The position numbers were made by a program, and so were the translations under genes. A DNA stretch of 62,241 nucleotides from Methylobacterium organophilum (GTDB taxonomy: Bacteria; Pseudomonadota; Alphaproteobacteria; Rhizobiales; Beijerinckiaceae): contig NZ_BPQV01000018.1 in assembly GCF_022179465.1 (NCBI RefSeq), forward strand, positions 1-62,241, written 5' to 3'. Of the stretch, positions 8,952 through 19,215 are shown piece after piece; position 1 is the stretch's first letter; every line of letters begins with the position of its first letter. Under the pieces are notes generated by a model that was not told where the DNA came from, did not search any database, and saw nothing but the letters and a program-made list of their open reading frames with translations.

Positions 8952-9488
8952 ATGACGACGACGCCGACCGATCCCTCTCTGCCCGACGCGTCCCTGCCGC
9001 GGCGGGACATCGCCCGCGCCCTGGTGTTCGATCCCGCCGACCGCCTGCTGCTCATCGAGTACGAATCGGTGCGCCCGATCGATCCGGCCCGGCCGGACCT
9101 CAAGAGCTTCTGGTTCATGCCCGGCGGCGGCCTGGAGGCCGGGGAGACGCATGAAGAGGCCTGCCGGCGCGAGCTCTCGGAGGAGATCGGCGTCGCCGAT
9201 GCGCCGATCGGCCCCCTGGTCGCCACCTGCGACGGCCCCTTTCGCCTGTTCAAGACGCCCCGTTTCGCGTTCGAGCGCTATTTCCTGGTCCGCCTGCCCG
9301 ACGACCGGATCGACACGAGCCGGCTGGCGGAGACCGAGGACAATCCCGTGCGCGGCACCCGCTGGTGGACGCTCGACGAACTGGCGGCCTCCGCAGAGCG
9401 GATCGAGCCGGCGGGCCTCGCGGACCTGGCGCGTCAGCTCGTCGCAGGCGACATCCCCGGGCAGCCTGTCACGCTGGGCTGGCGTTAG
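8952..9488 (+). CDS. Nudix hydrolase
   Basis: A 178-residue Nudix hydrolase. The Nudix box is complete at about residues 59-81: GGGLEAGETHEEACRREL followed by SEEIGV. It carries the catalytic REXXEE core that binds Mg2+ and hydrolyses a nucleoside diphosphate linked to another moiety. The N-terminal beta strand ARALVFDPADRLLLIEYE is typical. The substrate cannot be deduced. It starts 13 bases downstream of the DUF429 gene and is followed by a strong Shine-Dalgarno for the carbonic anhydrase 47 bases later, so it may be the middle gene of a three-gene transcript. Confidence 0.88.
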   Translation: MTTTPTDPSLPDASLPRRDIARALVFDPADRLLLIEYESVRPIDPARPDLKSFWFMPGGGLEAGETHEEACRRELSEEIGVADAPIGPLVATCDGPFRLFKTPRFAFERYFLVRLPDDRIDTSRLAETEDNPVRGTRWWTLDELAASAERIEPAGLADLARQLVAGDIPGQPVTLGWR

Positions 9489-9535
9489 GCCCCGGACTGA
9501 ACATGGCGCCCGCAACGGCGCGTAGGAGGTGATGC

Positions 9536-10222
9536 ATGTTTCCTGAGGTGCTGACGGAAGGCTATCGCAGCTTTCTCGGCGAACGCCTTCCGCGGGAGCG
9601 GGAGCGCTTCGAGACGCTGGCGAAGAAGGGGCAGTCGCCCGAGGTGCTGCTGATCGGCTGCTGCGACAGCCGCGTGGCCCCCGAGGTGATCTTCGACGTC
9701 GGCCCGGGCGAGATCTTCACGATCCGCAACGTGGCCAACATCGTGCCCCCCTACGAGAGCGACGGCGGCTATCACGGCACCTCCTCGGCCCTCGAATTCG
9801 CGGTGCAGGCGCTCAAGGTGAAGCACATCGTCGTGCTGGGCCATGCGAGCTGCGGCGGCATCAAGGCCTATGCGGATTCCGCCTCGCCCCTCTCGCCGGG
9901 CAACTTCATCGGCAAGTGGGTCTCCCTGGTCGAGCCCGCCTCGAACAAGCTCGCCGCGACCGGCGACAGCGTCGAGAAGGAGGGCTACCTGACCCGGCTC
10001 GAATACGCCTCGATCAAGCAGAGCCTCGAGAACCTGATGACCTTCGGCTTCGTGAAGGAGGCCGTCGAGCAGGGGGCGCTCTCGCTGCACGGCGCGCATT
10101 TCGGCGTGGCCACGGGCGAGCTGCGCATCCTCGATCCCAAGACCGGCGACTTCCAGTCGGTGGTGGAGCGGGACGGGCGCAGCCTGAAGCCCTCCGCCCT
10201 CATCAACTGCGGCGACGCCTGA
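9536..10222 (+). CDS. Beta-class carbonic anhydrase
   Basis: A 228-residue beta-carbonic anhydrase that interconverts CO2 and bicarbonate. Zinc ligands are C42 of the CxDSR motif (GCCDSR, with the D44-R46 dyad), H103 and C106 (GHASCGG). The length matches the prokaryotic form. The Shine-Dalgarno TAGGAGG lies 6 bases before the ATG and is one of the strongest in the window, suggesting high expression. In a methylotroph it would supply bicarbonate to carboxylases; that link is inference. No signal peptide was seen, so it is cytoplasmic. Confidence 0.95.
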   Translation: MFPEVLTEGYRSFLGERLPRERERFETLAKKGQSPEVLLIGCCDSRVAPEVIFDVGPGEIFTIRNVANIVPPYESDGGYHGTSSALEFAVQALKVKHIVVLGHASCGGIKAYADSASPLSPGNFIGKWVSLVEPASNKLAATGDSVEKEGYLTRLEYASIKQSLENLMTFGFVKEAVEQGALSLHGAHFGVATGELRILDPKTGDFQSVVERDGRSLKPSALINCGDA

Positions 10223-10304
10223 AATCCCCCGACGCGGCAAGCCCCTCACGCCGCGCGGGGTGAGGGGCGGATGCGCCTCCGGATCGGCCCACCGGGCATG
10301 ATGG

Positions 10305-10336
10305 AAAAAAGACGGCGGGCCCCTCGGCCCGCCGTC
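10305..10336 (-). terminator. Rho-independent terminator of the DUF4142 gene
   Basis: A perfect 10-bp stem (GACGGCGGGC at 10311-10320 with GCCCGCCGTC at 10327-10336) and a 6-base loop. On the minus strand it is followed directly by six Ts (10310-10305). It lies 26 bases after the stop of the minus-strand DUF4142 gene. Confidence 0.9.
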
Positions 10337-10361
10337 TCTTCATCAATCTTGGTCGATGCGC

Positions 10362-11072
10362 TCAGCGGGCGCCCGGAAGGCGCTGAGCCTCCGCATAGTG
10401 CTCCTGGAGCACCGGCAGGGCCTGCTGGGCGTAGTTGCGCAGGGCCGGGTTCGGTCCGCCCTGGGCGTAGGACTGGTACATGCTGATGGTCATCTGATGG
10501 GCCTGGACCTGCTGGCGGCCATAGGCCCGGTCGAAGCGCGGGCCGGCCGGGGTCGCGGCCAGCTCGACGAGCATCTGCTGCTGCTGCGGGCTCGGCTGCA
10601 CCACCGTGGTGCCGGCGGTGGTGTCGATGTCCGTCACCGCAGCGCCGGTACGGGCGCCGCGCGCCGCGCCGGTGGTCGCCCCCTCGACGGCGCCGAGCGG
10701 GCCGTTCTGCAGCGTGCCGCCGACGGCCCCCGCCGCCGCGCCGGTCGCGGCACCGACCGCACCGCCGGCCACCGCGAGCGGCGCCTGGACGAGGCCGCCG
10801 ACGAGATCGCCCGGGCCGGCCGCCTGGGCCGCGGCGTAGTTGCGGTCGCCGCCGACCAGGGCGACGTTGGCGGCGCGATGGTCGCGCAGGGCCTCGCGGG
10901 CATAGGCGCGCACGGCCGGGTTGCGGGTCTTCTGCAGCGCGATCTGGCTGGCCTGGATCTCGTAGGCGTTGGATTGCAGCGCATCCAGGCGGAAATCGCC
11001 CGAGCTCTGGGCCAGGGCCGGGGTCGCCATGATCGCGACGAGCGCCGACGCAGACACAATATTCTTCAGCAT
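10362..11072 (-). CDS. Secreted DUF4142-type protein with a Gly/Ala-rich insert
   Basis: A 236-residue exported protein. Residues 1-21 form a Sec signal peptide with an ALA cleavage site before QSSGDF. The halves around residues 25-75 (ALQSNAYEIQASQIAL then VRAYAREALRDHRAAN) and 170-230 (RFDRAYGRQQVQAHQ then LRNYAQQALPVLQEHY) match the helical DUF4142 domain, a ferritin-like periplasmic helical bundle of unknown function. Between them lies a roughly 70-residue glycine/alanine-rich stretch with glycine-zipper character. That is unusual for the family and could insert into membranes or self-associate. The start at 11072 was preferred over an upstream in-frame one because it begins the signal peptide and has AGAGG upstream. 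It ends in a clear terminator. Confidence 0.75.
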   Translation of the reverse strand: MLKNIVSASALVAIMATPALAQSSGDFRLDALQSNAYEIQASQIALQKTRNPAVRAYAREALRDHRAANVALVGGDRNYAAAQAAGPGDLVGGLVQAPLAVAGGAVGAATGAAAGAVGGTLQNGPLGAVEGATTGAARGARTGAAVTDIDTTAGTTVVQPSPQQQQMLVELAATPAGPRFDRAYGRQQVQAHQMTISMYQSYAQGGPNPALRNYAQQALPVLQEHYAEAQRLPGAR

Positions 11073-11230
11073 CAGAAGCCTCTGTTTGGGGATGATCGAC
11101 ACACGAAATCGCCTCACGCACCGGCTCTACCGGTCGAGGCGGCGAAGATGACTTCAGCCCGACAACGACGCGTTCCGGCGAAGGTTCCTCCATCTTTCTC
11201 CATCCATGCGATGACGTGCCTGAGCTTCAA

Positions 11231-12358
11231 ATGAGTTCGAGGAAGCTTGGCTTTTTCGCAGGAAATTCTGGCAAACTCTGGCTTGTCCAGGTGCTGCGCG
11301 CCTTCGCGGCCCTGCTCGTCGTCGTGCATCATGCCCAGCACGAGGCGATGCTCACAGCCGCGCGCACCGGCGCCGCCTTCACGCCGAGCGGGCTCCTGCC
11401 CTGGCCGGCCGGGGTCGACATCTTCTTCGTGATCTCCGGCTTCATCATCGTCCACGCCGCCGGGCCGCTCTACGGGACGCGGGGCGGGCGGGCGCGCTTC
11501 CTCGCCCACCGCGTCGCCCGGCTGGTGCCGCTCTACTGGCTCGTCACCGCCCTCTATCTCGGCCTCGCCCTGGCCCTGCCCGGCACCTTGAGCGGGGAGG
11601 GCGGCGGCGGCGCGCGCGACCCCGCCATTCTGATCGGCTCGTTCCTGTTCTGGCCGGTCGCCCGCCCCGACGGCACGGTTCTGCCGCTCTACGGACTCGG
11701 CTGGACGCTCGAATACGAGATGCTGTTCTACGCACTCTTCGCCCTCGGGCTCGGGTGGAGCCGGGCCGCGGCGGCGGGATTCACCGTGCTGATCCTTGGG
11801 CTCCTCGTCGGGGCGGGCCTGCTCGCGGGCCGCCTGCCCATGCCCCTCGCCTTCTGGGCGAACCCGATCGTGCTCGAATTCGTGTTCGGCATGGCCCTGG
11901 CCCTGATCCGCACTCGGGGCCTGCGGCTGCCCGATCCCATGCGCTGGGCGCTCGCCCTCGCCGGCCTCCTCCTGCTCGCGCGCGCGGGCGATCCCTCGGA
12001 CGCGGCCCGGCCGATCCTCTGGGGCGGCCCGGCGGCGCTGCTGGTCGCCGCCGCCGCCCTCGGGCGCCCGCGTGGGGGAGAGGGCGGGCCGTCGCTCGGC
12101 ATCCGGGTCGCGGCGCTCTTGGGGGACGCTTCCTACGCCCTCTACCTGGTCCACCCCTTCGCCCTGCGCCTCACCCGCGAGTTCCTGCTGCGGCTCGGCC
12201 TCGCCGGGGCGCTCGGGCCCTGGGGCGCCCTCGTCCTGATGGTCGCCGCGACGCTGCCGGCGGCGATCGCCGTCCATCTCCTGATCGAGCGCCCGCTGAC
12301 GGCCCTGGCCCGGCGGAGGCTCGACCCGCAACCGGAAGCCGAGCCTCCGAAATCCTGA
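11231..12358 (+). CDS. Acyltransferase 3 family integral membrane protein
   Basis: A protein of about 375 residues with around ten hydrophobic segments. The N-terminal signature of the acyltransferase 3 (OafA/NodX/ExoZ) family is visible: LRAFAALLVVVHH with the catalytic His, then GVDIFFVISGFII and RFLAHRVARLVPLYWL. These enzymes move acetyl or similar groups onto sugars of surface polysaccharides in the inner membrane. A GTG at 11216 is an alternative start. The two glycosyltransferases 5 kb away could belong to the same surface-sugar pathway, but nothing links them directly. Confidence 0.85.
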   Translation: MSSRKLGFFAGNSGKLWLVQVLRAFAALLVVVHHAQHEAMLTAARTGAAFTPSGLLPWPAGVDIFFVISGFIIVHAAGPLYGTRGGRARFLAHRVARLVPLYWLVTALYLGLALALPGTLSGEGGGGARDPAILIGSFLFWPVARPDGTVLPLYGLGWTLEYEMLFYALFALGLGWSRAAAAGFTVLILGLLVGAGLLAGRLPMPLAFWANPIVLEFVFGMALALIRTRGLRLPDPMRWALALAGLLLLARAGDPSDAARPILWGGPAALLVAAAALGRPRGGEGGPSLGIRVAALLGDASYALYLVHPFALRLTREFLLRLGLAGALGPWGALVLMVAATLPAAIAVHLLIERPLTALARRRLDPQPEAEPPKS

Positions 12359-12463
12359 TGACAAGGCGAGCGGCGAGTTCACCGCGCCGCGGAACGGATT
12401 TAGCTTCGGCCCGAGAGTCCGCGTTTCCCTTCCCGGGACCGCGCCAGACGGGAGCGTTCCGCC

Positions 12464-13327
12464 ATGAAGACCCTGCTCGTCCCGGTGGCCCTGCACGACG
12501 CGCTGCCCTCCGTGTTCGATACCGCCCTGCTGGTGGCCCGGCGCTTCGGCAGCCTGATCGAAGGCGTGGCCCTGCGCCCGGCACTCGCCGAATACGTCCC
12601 CGTCGACATGGTCGGCGGCATGACCTGGCTGCGGGACGAGGAGGCCGACCGCGCCGAGGCGGAGACGGCGGGCAGCCGCTTCATCGCCCATATGGAAGCC
12701 GCGGGCCTGCCCCGGCGCGAGGTCGGCACGTCCTGCGCCCCGCGGGCCGCCGTCGAGGCCGGTGCCCGCTTCCGCTGGCGCCCGGACGTGCCGCCGGGCG
12801 ACGCCTTCCTCGGGCAATATGCCCGCCTGTTCTCGGCGACCGTGGTCGGCCGGCCGGGCAACGACGACCGCTCGCCGCGCATGACCACCTTCGAGACCGC
12901 CCTGTTCGAGAGCGGCCGGCCGATCCTGCTCGCGCCGCCGACCGCGCCCACGACCCTCGGCGAGGCGATCGTGCTGGCCTGGAACGGCTCGACCGAGACC
13001 GCCCGCGCGCTCGCCTTCGCCCTGCCGTTCCTGCGCCGCGCCCGGCGGGTCCTCGTGCTCAGCGCGGAGGGCGGCATGGTGCCGGGGCCGAGCGCCGAGG
13101 ATGTCGCCCGCTCCCTCGTCTGCGAGGGCATCGAGGCGGATCACCGTGCCCTGCCGGCGGGCCGTCGCACCCCGGGGGAGCTCTTCCTCGACGAGGCCGC
13201 TTCCTATGGCTGCGACCTGCTCATCAAGGGCGCGTACACCCAGAGCCGCCTGCGCCAGATGATCTTCGGCGGCCCGACCGCCCATATCCTGGCCGAGGCG
13301 CGGATCCCCGTTCTGATGGCCCATTGA
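12464..13327 (+). CDS. Universal stress protein family (tandem UspA-like)
   Basis: A 287-residue protein built of two UspA-like halves. The N-terminal half begins MKTLLVPVALHDA. The C-terminal half has AIVLAWNGSTETARAL and ends with the nucleotide-binding type signature GCDLLIKGAYTQSRLRQ then ILAEARIPVLMAH. Tandem Usp proteins of this size are common in alphaproteobacteria and respond to stress or starvation, but the biochemical output is unclear. The gene stands alone; the next gene (bfd) is 250 bases away behind an AT-rich control region. Confidence 0.82.
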   Translation: MKTLLVPVALHDALPSVFDTALLVARRFGSLIEGVALRPALAEYVPVDMVGGMTWLRDEEADRAEAETAGSRFIAHMEAAGLPRREVGTSCAPRAAVEAGARFRWRPDVPPGDAFLGQYARLFSATVVGRPGNDDRSPRMTTFETALFESGRPILLAPPTAPTTLGEAIVLAWNGSTETARALAFALPFLRRARRVLVLSAEGGMVPGPSAEDVARSLVCEGIEADHRALPAGRRTPGELFLDEAASYGCDLLIKGAYTQSRLRQMIFGGPTAHILAEARIPVLMAH

Positions 13328-13434
13328 TCCCGCGCAGGACCCCGGCATCCGGCCTGCCGACCCTGTGGATACGGCGCGATTGCCGCAGTTGCCAGAGGCC
13401 GCGAAGCCCTCTAAATTGCTGAAAAGCTTGAAGT

Positions 13435-13451
13435 TTTTTAATCGTTCTAAT
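13435..13451. promoter_or_regulatory. Irr-like iron control element upstream of bfd-bfr
   Basis: The AT-rich 17-mer TTTTTAATCGTTCTAAT matches the rhizobial iron control element TTTAGAA-N3-TTCTAAA (consensus recalled from the literature) at 11 of 14 defined positions. It sits in the only AT-rich patch of the 250-base gap before bfd. In Rhizobiales, Irr represses bfr and bfd under iron limitation through such sites, so the position fits. The motif is imperfect and no protein binding is shown. Confidence 0.4.
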
Positions 13452-13578
13452 CTAGAGGCGCAACTCCTTGCCGCCTCGGGGGCTTCCCGGAACGGAATCG
13501 CTTTGAGCTGCCAGGCCGGCCTCCGGAGCGGCGTGCAGAACGCCGCTTCGCGCCATGAGACGAGTTCGTGAACGCCGC

Positions 13579-13854
13579 ATGATCGTCTGTTCCTGTAACG
13601 TGCTCTCCGATGGACAGGTCCGTGGCTGCCTCCAGCCCGGGCCCGGATGCCCGCGCACACCCGCCCAGGTCTATGCCTGCTTGGGTTGCAGCGCGAAATG
13701 CGGACGCTGCGCCCGCACCATCCGCGGGATCATGCAGCGCGCCCTCGCGGAGGCGGCAAGCGCCGGCGCGGGCCATGCAACCTGCGGAACGGGTTGCGAA
13801 TCCGGTTGCAGTTTGGTCCAATTCCAAACTACACCCGAGGATGTCGCGGCCTGA
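13579..13854 (+). CDS. bfd: Bacterioferritin-associated ferredoxin, [2Fe-2S]
   Basis: A 91-residue Bfd-like protein that docks on bacterioferritin and passes electrons to its haem so that stored Fe3+ leaves as Fe2+. The four cluster ligands are C4 and C6 (MIVCSCN) and C41 and C44 (KCGRC), with the spacing of E. coli Bfd. Two extra cysteines at 34 and 37 and a C-terminal tail of about 25 residues with further Cys (ATCGTGCESGCS) exceed the usual length of about 64 residues. The start at 13579 was chosen because Bfd proteins begin at this MxVCxCN motif. It lies 49 bases upstream of bfr and is almost certainly cotranscribed with it. Confidence 0.88.
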   Translation: MIVCSCNVLSDGQVRGCLQPGPGCPRTPAQVYACLGCSAKCGRCARTIRGIMQRALAEAASAGAGHATCGTGCESGCSLVQFQTTPEDVAA

Positions 13855-13903
13855 TTCGGATCGTCTGCAACGCCGCGATCCCGACTTCTAAGGAGAGTGG
13901 CGT

Positions 13904-14401
13904 ATGAAGGGCGATGTGAAGGTCGTCGAGTATCTCAATCGCGGCCTGCGCAGCGAGCTGACGGCCGTGAGCCAGTACTGGCTCCATTTCCGCATGCTGA
14001 ACGACTGGGGCTACGTGGATCTCGCCAAGTTCTGGCGCAAGGAATCCATCGAGGAGATGAACCACGCCGACCGGTTCATCGACCGGATCCTGTTCCTCGA
14101 AGGCTTCCCCAATCTCCAGGAGCTCGATCCGCTGCGCATCGGCCAGAACGTCCAGGAGATCATCGAGTGCGATCTCGCGGCCGAGAACGAGGCCCGCGCC
14201 CTCTATCTCGAAGCCGCCCAGTACTGCGAGTCGATCAACGACCGCGTCTCCAAGAACCTGTTCGAGCACCTGGCCGAGGACGAGGAAGGCCATATCGACT
14301 TCCTCGAGACGCAGCTCGACCTGATCGGCAAGATCGGCCTGCCGCTCTATTCCCAGCGCCACATCGGCGGCCTGGAGCAGATCGCCCCCGAGAAGGACTG
14401 A
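13904..14401 (+). CDS. bfr: Bacterioferritin
   Basis: A 165-residue haem-containing 24-mer iron store. M52 in EEMNHADR is the axial haem ligand. Ferroxidase residues E18, Y25, E51 and H54 are present, along with E94 (AENEAR) and the later EDEEGH motif. TAAGGAG lies about 8 bases before the ATG. It is second in an operon with bfd, consistent with paired storage and release of iron. A stem-loop follows at 14423-14447. Confidence 0.96.
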   Translation: MKGDVKVVEYLNRGLRSELTAVSQYWLHFRMLNDWGYVDLAKFWRKESIEEMNHADRFIDRILFLEGFPNLQELDPLRIGQNVQEIIECDLAAENEARALYLEAAQYCESINDRVSKNLFEHLAEDEEGHIDFLETQLDLIGKIGLPLYSQRHIGGLEQIAPEKD

Positions 14402-14422
14402 TCGGCCCCGGTCGATCCATCT

Positions 14423-14447
14423 GCCGGGAGGGATGTCGCCTCCCGGC
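14423..14447 (+). terminator. Stem-loop after bfr
   Basis: A perfect 9-bp stem (GCCGGGAGG with CCTCCCGGC) and a 7-base loop, 22 bases after the bfr stop. The T tract is missing, so termination there would be inefficient or Rho-assisted. Confidence 0.4.
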
Positions 14448-14674
14448 ACGTTCAAGGGGCCGGAGGGTTTCGTTCGTCCGGCCTCTTGCGTGACGACGCG
14501 GCGATCGATGTCGCGCAGGCCGAAACGTCGCCGCGCGCTTCGTCAGTTCCAGCATGGCGTCGAGCCCGTCCAGGCCCGCGATCCAGCGCGCAACGTGTCG
14601 CCGGTCATCGAAGGCCTCGCCGGGGCAGGGCGGCCGGATGCCGCCCGTGGGGAAGTAGCGCGAAGGGCGCCGGT

Positions 14675-15850
<1,176 letters not shown>

Positions 15851-15914
15851 CGGGACCCGGCTGCCGTTTCGTCGCGCGCGCTCAAGCGGGAGGGGCTGAG
15901 CGCGCTGCGGGAGC

Positions 15915-15992
15915 GTGGCCTTCACGGTCGCCCCGGATCGGCTGACCATCCTCGGCATCTTCTACGGCGGCCGTGATCCCGCCCGGGCGTTG
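15915..15992 (+). pseudogene. Remnant of a RelE/ParE-type toxin (C-terminal end only)
   Basis: In the gap between ruvB and ybgC one frame reads VAFTVAPDRLTILGIFYGGRD, which resembles the final beta strands of RelE/ParE family toxins (a strand, a turn, then ILxIxxGGxD). No N-terminal part is present upstream, the frame is closed by TGA at 15897-15899, and no antitoxin gene is adjacent. It looks like the eroded end of a lost toxin-antitoxin pair. The match is short, so chance similarity is possible. Confidence 0.45.
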
Positions 15993-16039
15993 ACCGCCGG
16001 CCGGCCCTGGCTACTTGGACCCAGCGCAAGGGAGCGCGC

Positions 16040-16510
16040 GTGGACGCGACGAACGTGACCGGACCGAATCTCGACGGCCGCCTGAGCGAGGGCAGGCACC
16101 ACCTCCCCATCCGCGTCTATTACGAGGACACCGACTTCTCGGGCTTCGTCTACCACGCGAGCTACCTGCGCTTCATGGAGCGGGGCCGCACGGAGCTGCT
16201 GCGGGCGCTGGCCGGCGACCAGTCCGAGATGCACCGGGAGGCGGACGGGCTCGTCTTCGTCGTGCGCCGGATGACCCTCGACTTCCTCAAGCCCGCCCGC
16301 ATGGACGACGTGCTCGACGTGGTGACCTGGTCGAGCGAATTGCGCGGCGCCTCGATGCGGCTCGCGCAGGAGGTCCGCCGAGACGGGGAGACCCTGGTCG
16401 CCGCCGAGGTCGTGGTCGCCTGCGTGCGGGAGGGCCGGGCGATTCGCCTGCCCGAGGGCCTGCGCCGGGCGCTCACGCCGCCGCAGCGCAGCATGGCAAC
16501 CGATCCTTAA
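16040..16510 (+). CDS. ybgC: Tol-Pal associated acyl-CoA thioesterase
   Basis: A 156-residue hot-dog fold thioesterase. The active-site region YYEDTDFSGFVYHASYLRF carries the catalytic Asp (D of the second ED) and the YH pair, followed by ERGRTELL. YbgC hydrolyses short-chain acyl-CoAs and interacts with phospholipid synthesis enzymes. It starts the tol cluster in most proteobacteria, and here it lies 172 bases before tolQ. The start is a GTG with AAGGGAG upstream. Confidence 0.93.
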   Translation: MDATNVTGPNLDGRLSEGRHHLPIRVYYEDTDFSGFVYHASYLRFMERGRTELLRALAGDQSEMHREADGLVFVVRRMTLDFLKPARMDDVLDVVTWSSELRGASMRLAQEVRRDGETLVAAEVVVACVREGRAIRLPEGLRRALTPPQRSMATDP

Positions 16511-16682
16511 CCCTGTCGCGCGCTTAAACTCCTCGTGCGCGTGCCGTCCGAGCGCCCGCCGCGACCCTTACTTTCGACAGAATCCGAAGCGATTCCCCTT
16601 TGATATCGCTCAAGGATCCGGATCGGAGCGCGGGTTGCGACAAGCCGCGACGGCCGGCCTTGGTGTGTGAGGATCGCGACCG

Positions 16683-17399
<717 letters not shown>

Positions 17400-17423
17400 C
17401 CGCCAGCCAAGGAAGGCAGCCCC

Positions 17424-17873
17424 ATGGCCATGACCCACGGCGCCGCGCAGGGCGGCGCCAAGCGTCGCCGCCGCGGACGGCGCGGCCACGGCGCCATCAA
17501 CGAGATCAACATGACGCCGTTCATCGACGTCGTGCTCGTGCTCCTGATCGTGTTCATGGTCGCCGCCCCGATGATGACGGTCGGCGTGCCCCTCGACCTG
17601 CCGCAATCGAAGGCGAGCCCGCTCAATTCGGACGTGAAGCCGATCACGCTCTCGATCCGCCAGTCCGGCCAGATCTTCCTCGGCGAGGTCGAGCTGAAGG
17701 ACGACGACATCGTGCCCCAGCTCCTGCAGACCTCGAAGTCCGGCACCGAGGAGCGCGTCTTCGTGCGCGGCGACAAGCGGGTCGATTACGGCCGCGTCGC
17801 CCAGGTGATGGCGATCGTGACCGGCGGGGGCTTCAAGAAGGTCGCCCTCGTCACCGAGCCCGAACAGAACTGA
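17424..17873 (+). CDS. tolR: Tol-Pal system protein TolR
   Basis: A 149-residue ExbD/TolR protein with a single transmembrane helix. The proton-carrying Asp lies in INMTPFIDVVLVLLIVFMV. The periplasmic C-terminal domain is of usual size. A basic, Arg-rich N-terminus stays in the cytosol. It forms the stator complex with TolQ. AAGGAAGG precedes the ATG, and tolA starts 13 bases after its stop. Confidence 0.96.
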   Translation: MAMTHGAAQGGAKRRRRGRRGHGAINEINMTPFIDVVLVLLIVFMVAAPMMTVGVPLDLPQSKASPLNSDVKPITLSIRQSGQIFLGEVELKDDDIVPQLLQTSKSGTEERVFVRGDKRVDYGRVAQVMAIVTGGGFKKVALVTEPEQN

Positions 17874-17886
17874 GGGCGCGGCCGCC

Positions 17887-19170
17887 GTGGCTCTCCGCAT
17901 CCCCCTCCGCTTCGAGCGCAAGGAGCCGGGCGTCTGGATCTCGGCGGGCGCGCATGCGCTGCTGCTCGGCGCCGCGCTCTTTGCAGTGGCCGCGCCGGCC
18001 CTGCCCGACGCGGACGAGGGCGTGCCCGTCGAGGTCATCACCGAGAATCAGTTCTCGGAGCTGACCCGCGGCGAGCGCAATGCCGAGAAGCCGCAGGAGA
18101 AGCCCAACAGGGCCGACCGCGTCGCCGAGAAGGTCGAGGACCGCGAGCCCGAGAACGCCAAGGTCGACGCGCCCGCGCCGCCGACCCGGCCGGCGGACAT
18201 GAAGCTCGCCGCCGTCGACGAGATTCCCCTGCGCTCCGACACGCCCGATCCGGCCAAGGAAGCCGAAGCCGCCGCCGCGGCCAAGGCGGCCGCCGCCAAG
18301 GCCGAGGCCGAGAAGGCGGAAGCCGCCAAGGCCGCGAAGGCCAAGGCCGCGGCGGAGAAGGCGGCGGCGGAGAAGGCGGCCGCCGAGAAAGCCGCGGCCG
18401 AGGCCGAGAAGCGCGAAGAGCTTCAGAAGCTGATCGAGCGCGAGGAGGCGGAAGCCGCGGCCAAGGCGGCCGCCAAGGCCAAGGCGGACAAGGCGAGGGC
18501 CGAGGCCGCCAAGGCGAAGGCGGAGGCCGACGCGAAGGCCAAGGCCGAGGCGGAGAAGGCCAAGGCGGAAGCCGAGCACCAGAAGCAGCTCGCGGAAGCC
18601 AAGGCCAAGGCGGAAGCGGACGCCAAGGCGAAGGCGGACGCCGCGGCCAAAGCGAAGGCCAAGGCCGTGGCCGAGGCGAAAGCCAAGGCGGAGGCGGAGG
18701 CCAAGGCCCGCAAGCAGGCCGAGCTCGCCGAGAAGTTCAATGCCGGCGACATCAAGCAGCTGCTCGCCTCGAAGGCGCCCTCGCAATCGACCGGCGCGAC
18801 CGGCCGCGAGGTACAGCGCACGGCCTCCCTCGGCACCGCCACGGGCGCCTCCCAGAAGCTGTCCCCGTCGCTGCGCGATGCCCTGGTCGGCATGCTCCAG
18901 CAGCAGATCGAGCGCTGCTACTCGGCCCCGCCGGGGGCGACGCAGGGGGTGATCCTGCCGATGCTCGACATCAAGCTGAACCCGGACGGCTCGCTCACGA
19001 CCGAGCCGCGGGTGATGCGGGCGGGCCAGAGCGCGGTCGACCAGTCGATCGCGCAGGCGGCGCTCCGGGCGGTGAGGCGCTGCGCGCCCTACAAGATCCC
19101 GGCCCAGTACGCGCCGTATTACAATGACTGGAAGGCCATCAACGCGGAGTTCGAGTTCTCGGCGACATGA
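17887..19170 (+). CDS. tolA: Cell envelope integrity protein TolA
   Basis: A 427-residue protein with the three-part TolA layout. There is an N-terminal transmembrane segment (about 15-38), then a long Ala/Lys/Glu-rich helix (about 120-285) made of short repeats such as AKAEAEKA that spans the periplasm. The C-terminal globular domain (about 325-427) has two Cys, in ERCYSAPP and RRCAPYK, which probably form the domain's disulfide. TolA links TolQR to TolB and Pal. The GTG start at 17887 follows tolR closely. The repetitive GCC-AAG-rich DNA is coding and produces long antisense open frames that are not genes. Confidence 0.93.
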   Translation: MALRIPLRFERKEPGVWISAGAHALLLGAALFAVAAPALPDADEGVPVEVITENQFSELTRGERNAEKPQEKPNRADRVAEKVEDREPENAKVDAPAPPTRPADMKLAAVDEIPLRSDTPDPAKEAEAAAAAKAAAAKAEAEKAEAAKAAKAKAAAEKAAAEKAAAEKAAAEAEKREELQKLIEREEAEAAAKAAAKAKADKARAEAAKAKAEADAKAKAEAEKAKAEAEHQKQLAEAKAKAEADAKAKADAAAKAKAKAVAEAKAKAEAEAKARKQAELAEKFNAGDIKQLLASKAPSQSTGATGREVQRTASLGTATGASQKLSPSLRDALVGMLQQQIERCYSAPPGATQGVILPMLDIKLNPDGSLTTEPRVMRAGQSAVDQSIAQAALRAVRRCAPYKIPAQYAPYYNDWKAINAEFEFSAT

Positions 19171-19215
19171 CCGCCGGTGCGCCTTCCCTCGAATCCTGAA
19201 AAGCCGGAACAGACC

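Noticed and set aside
13579-13854. bfd considered as a rubredoxin or other ferredoxin
   Set aside because: The C-x-C and C-x2-C spacing and position before bfr fit Bfd better.
18240-18730. Repeat-like GCC/AAG-rich DNA that resembles a tandem repeat array
   Set aside because: It codes for the helical domain of TolA, and no direct repeat units of constant length were seen.
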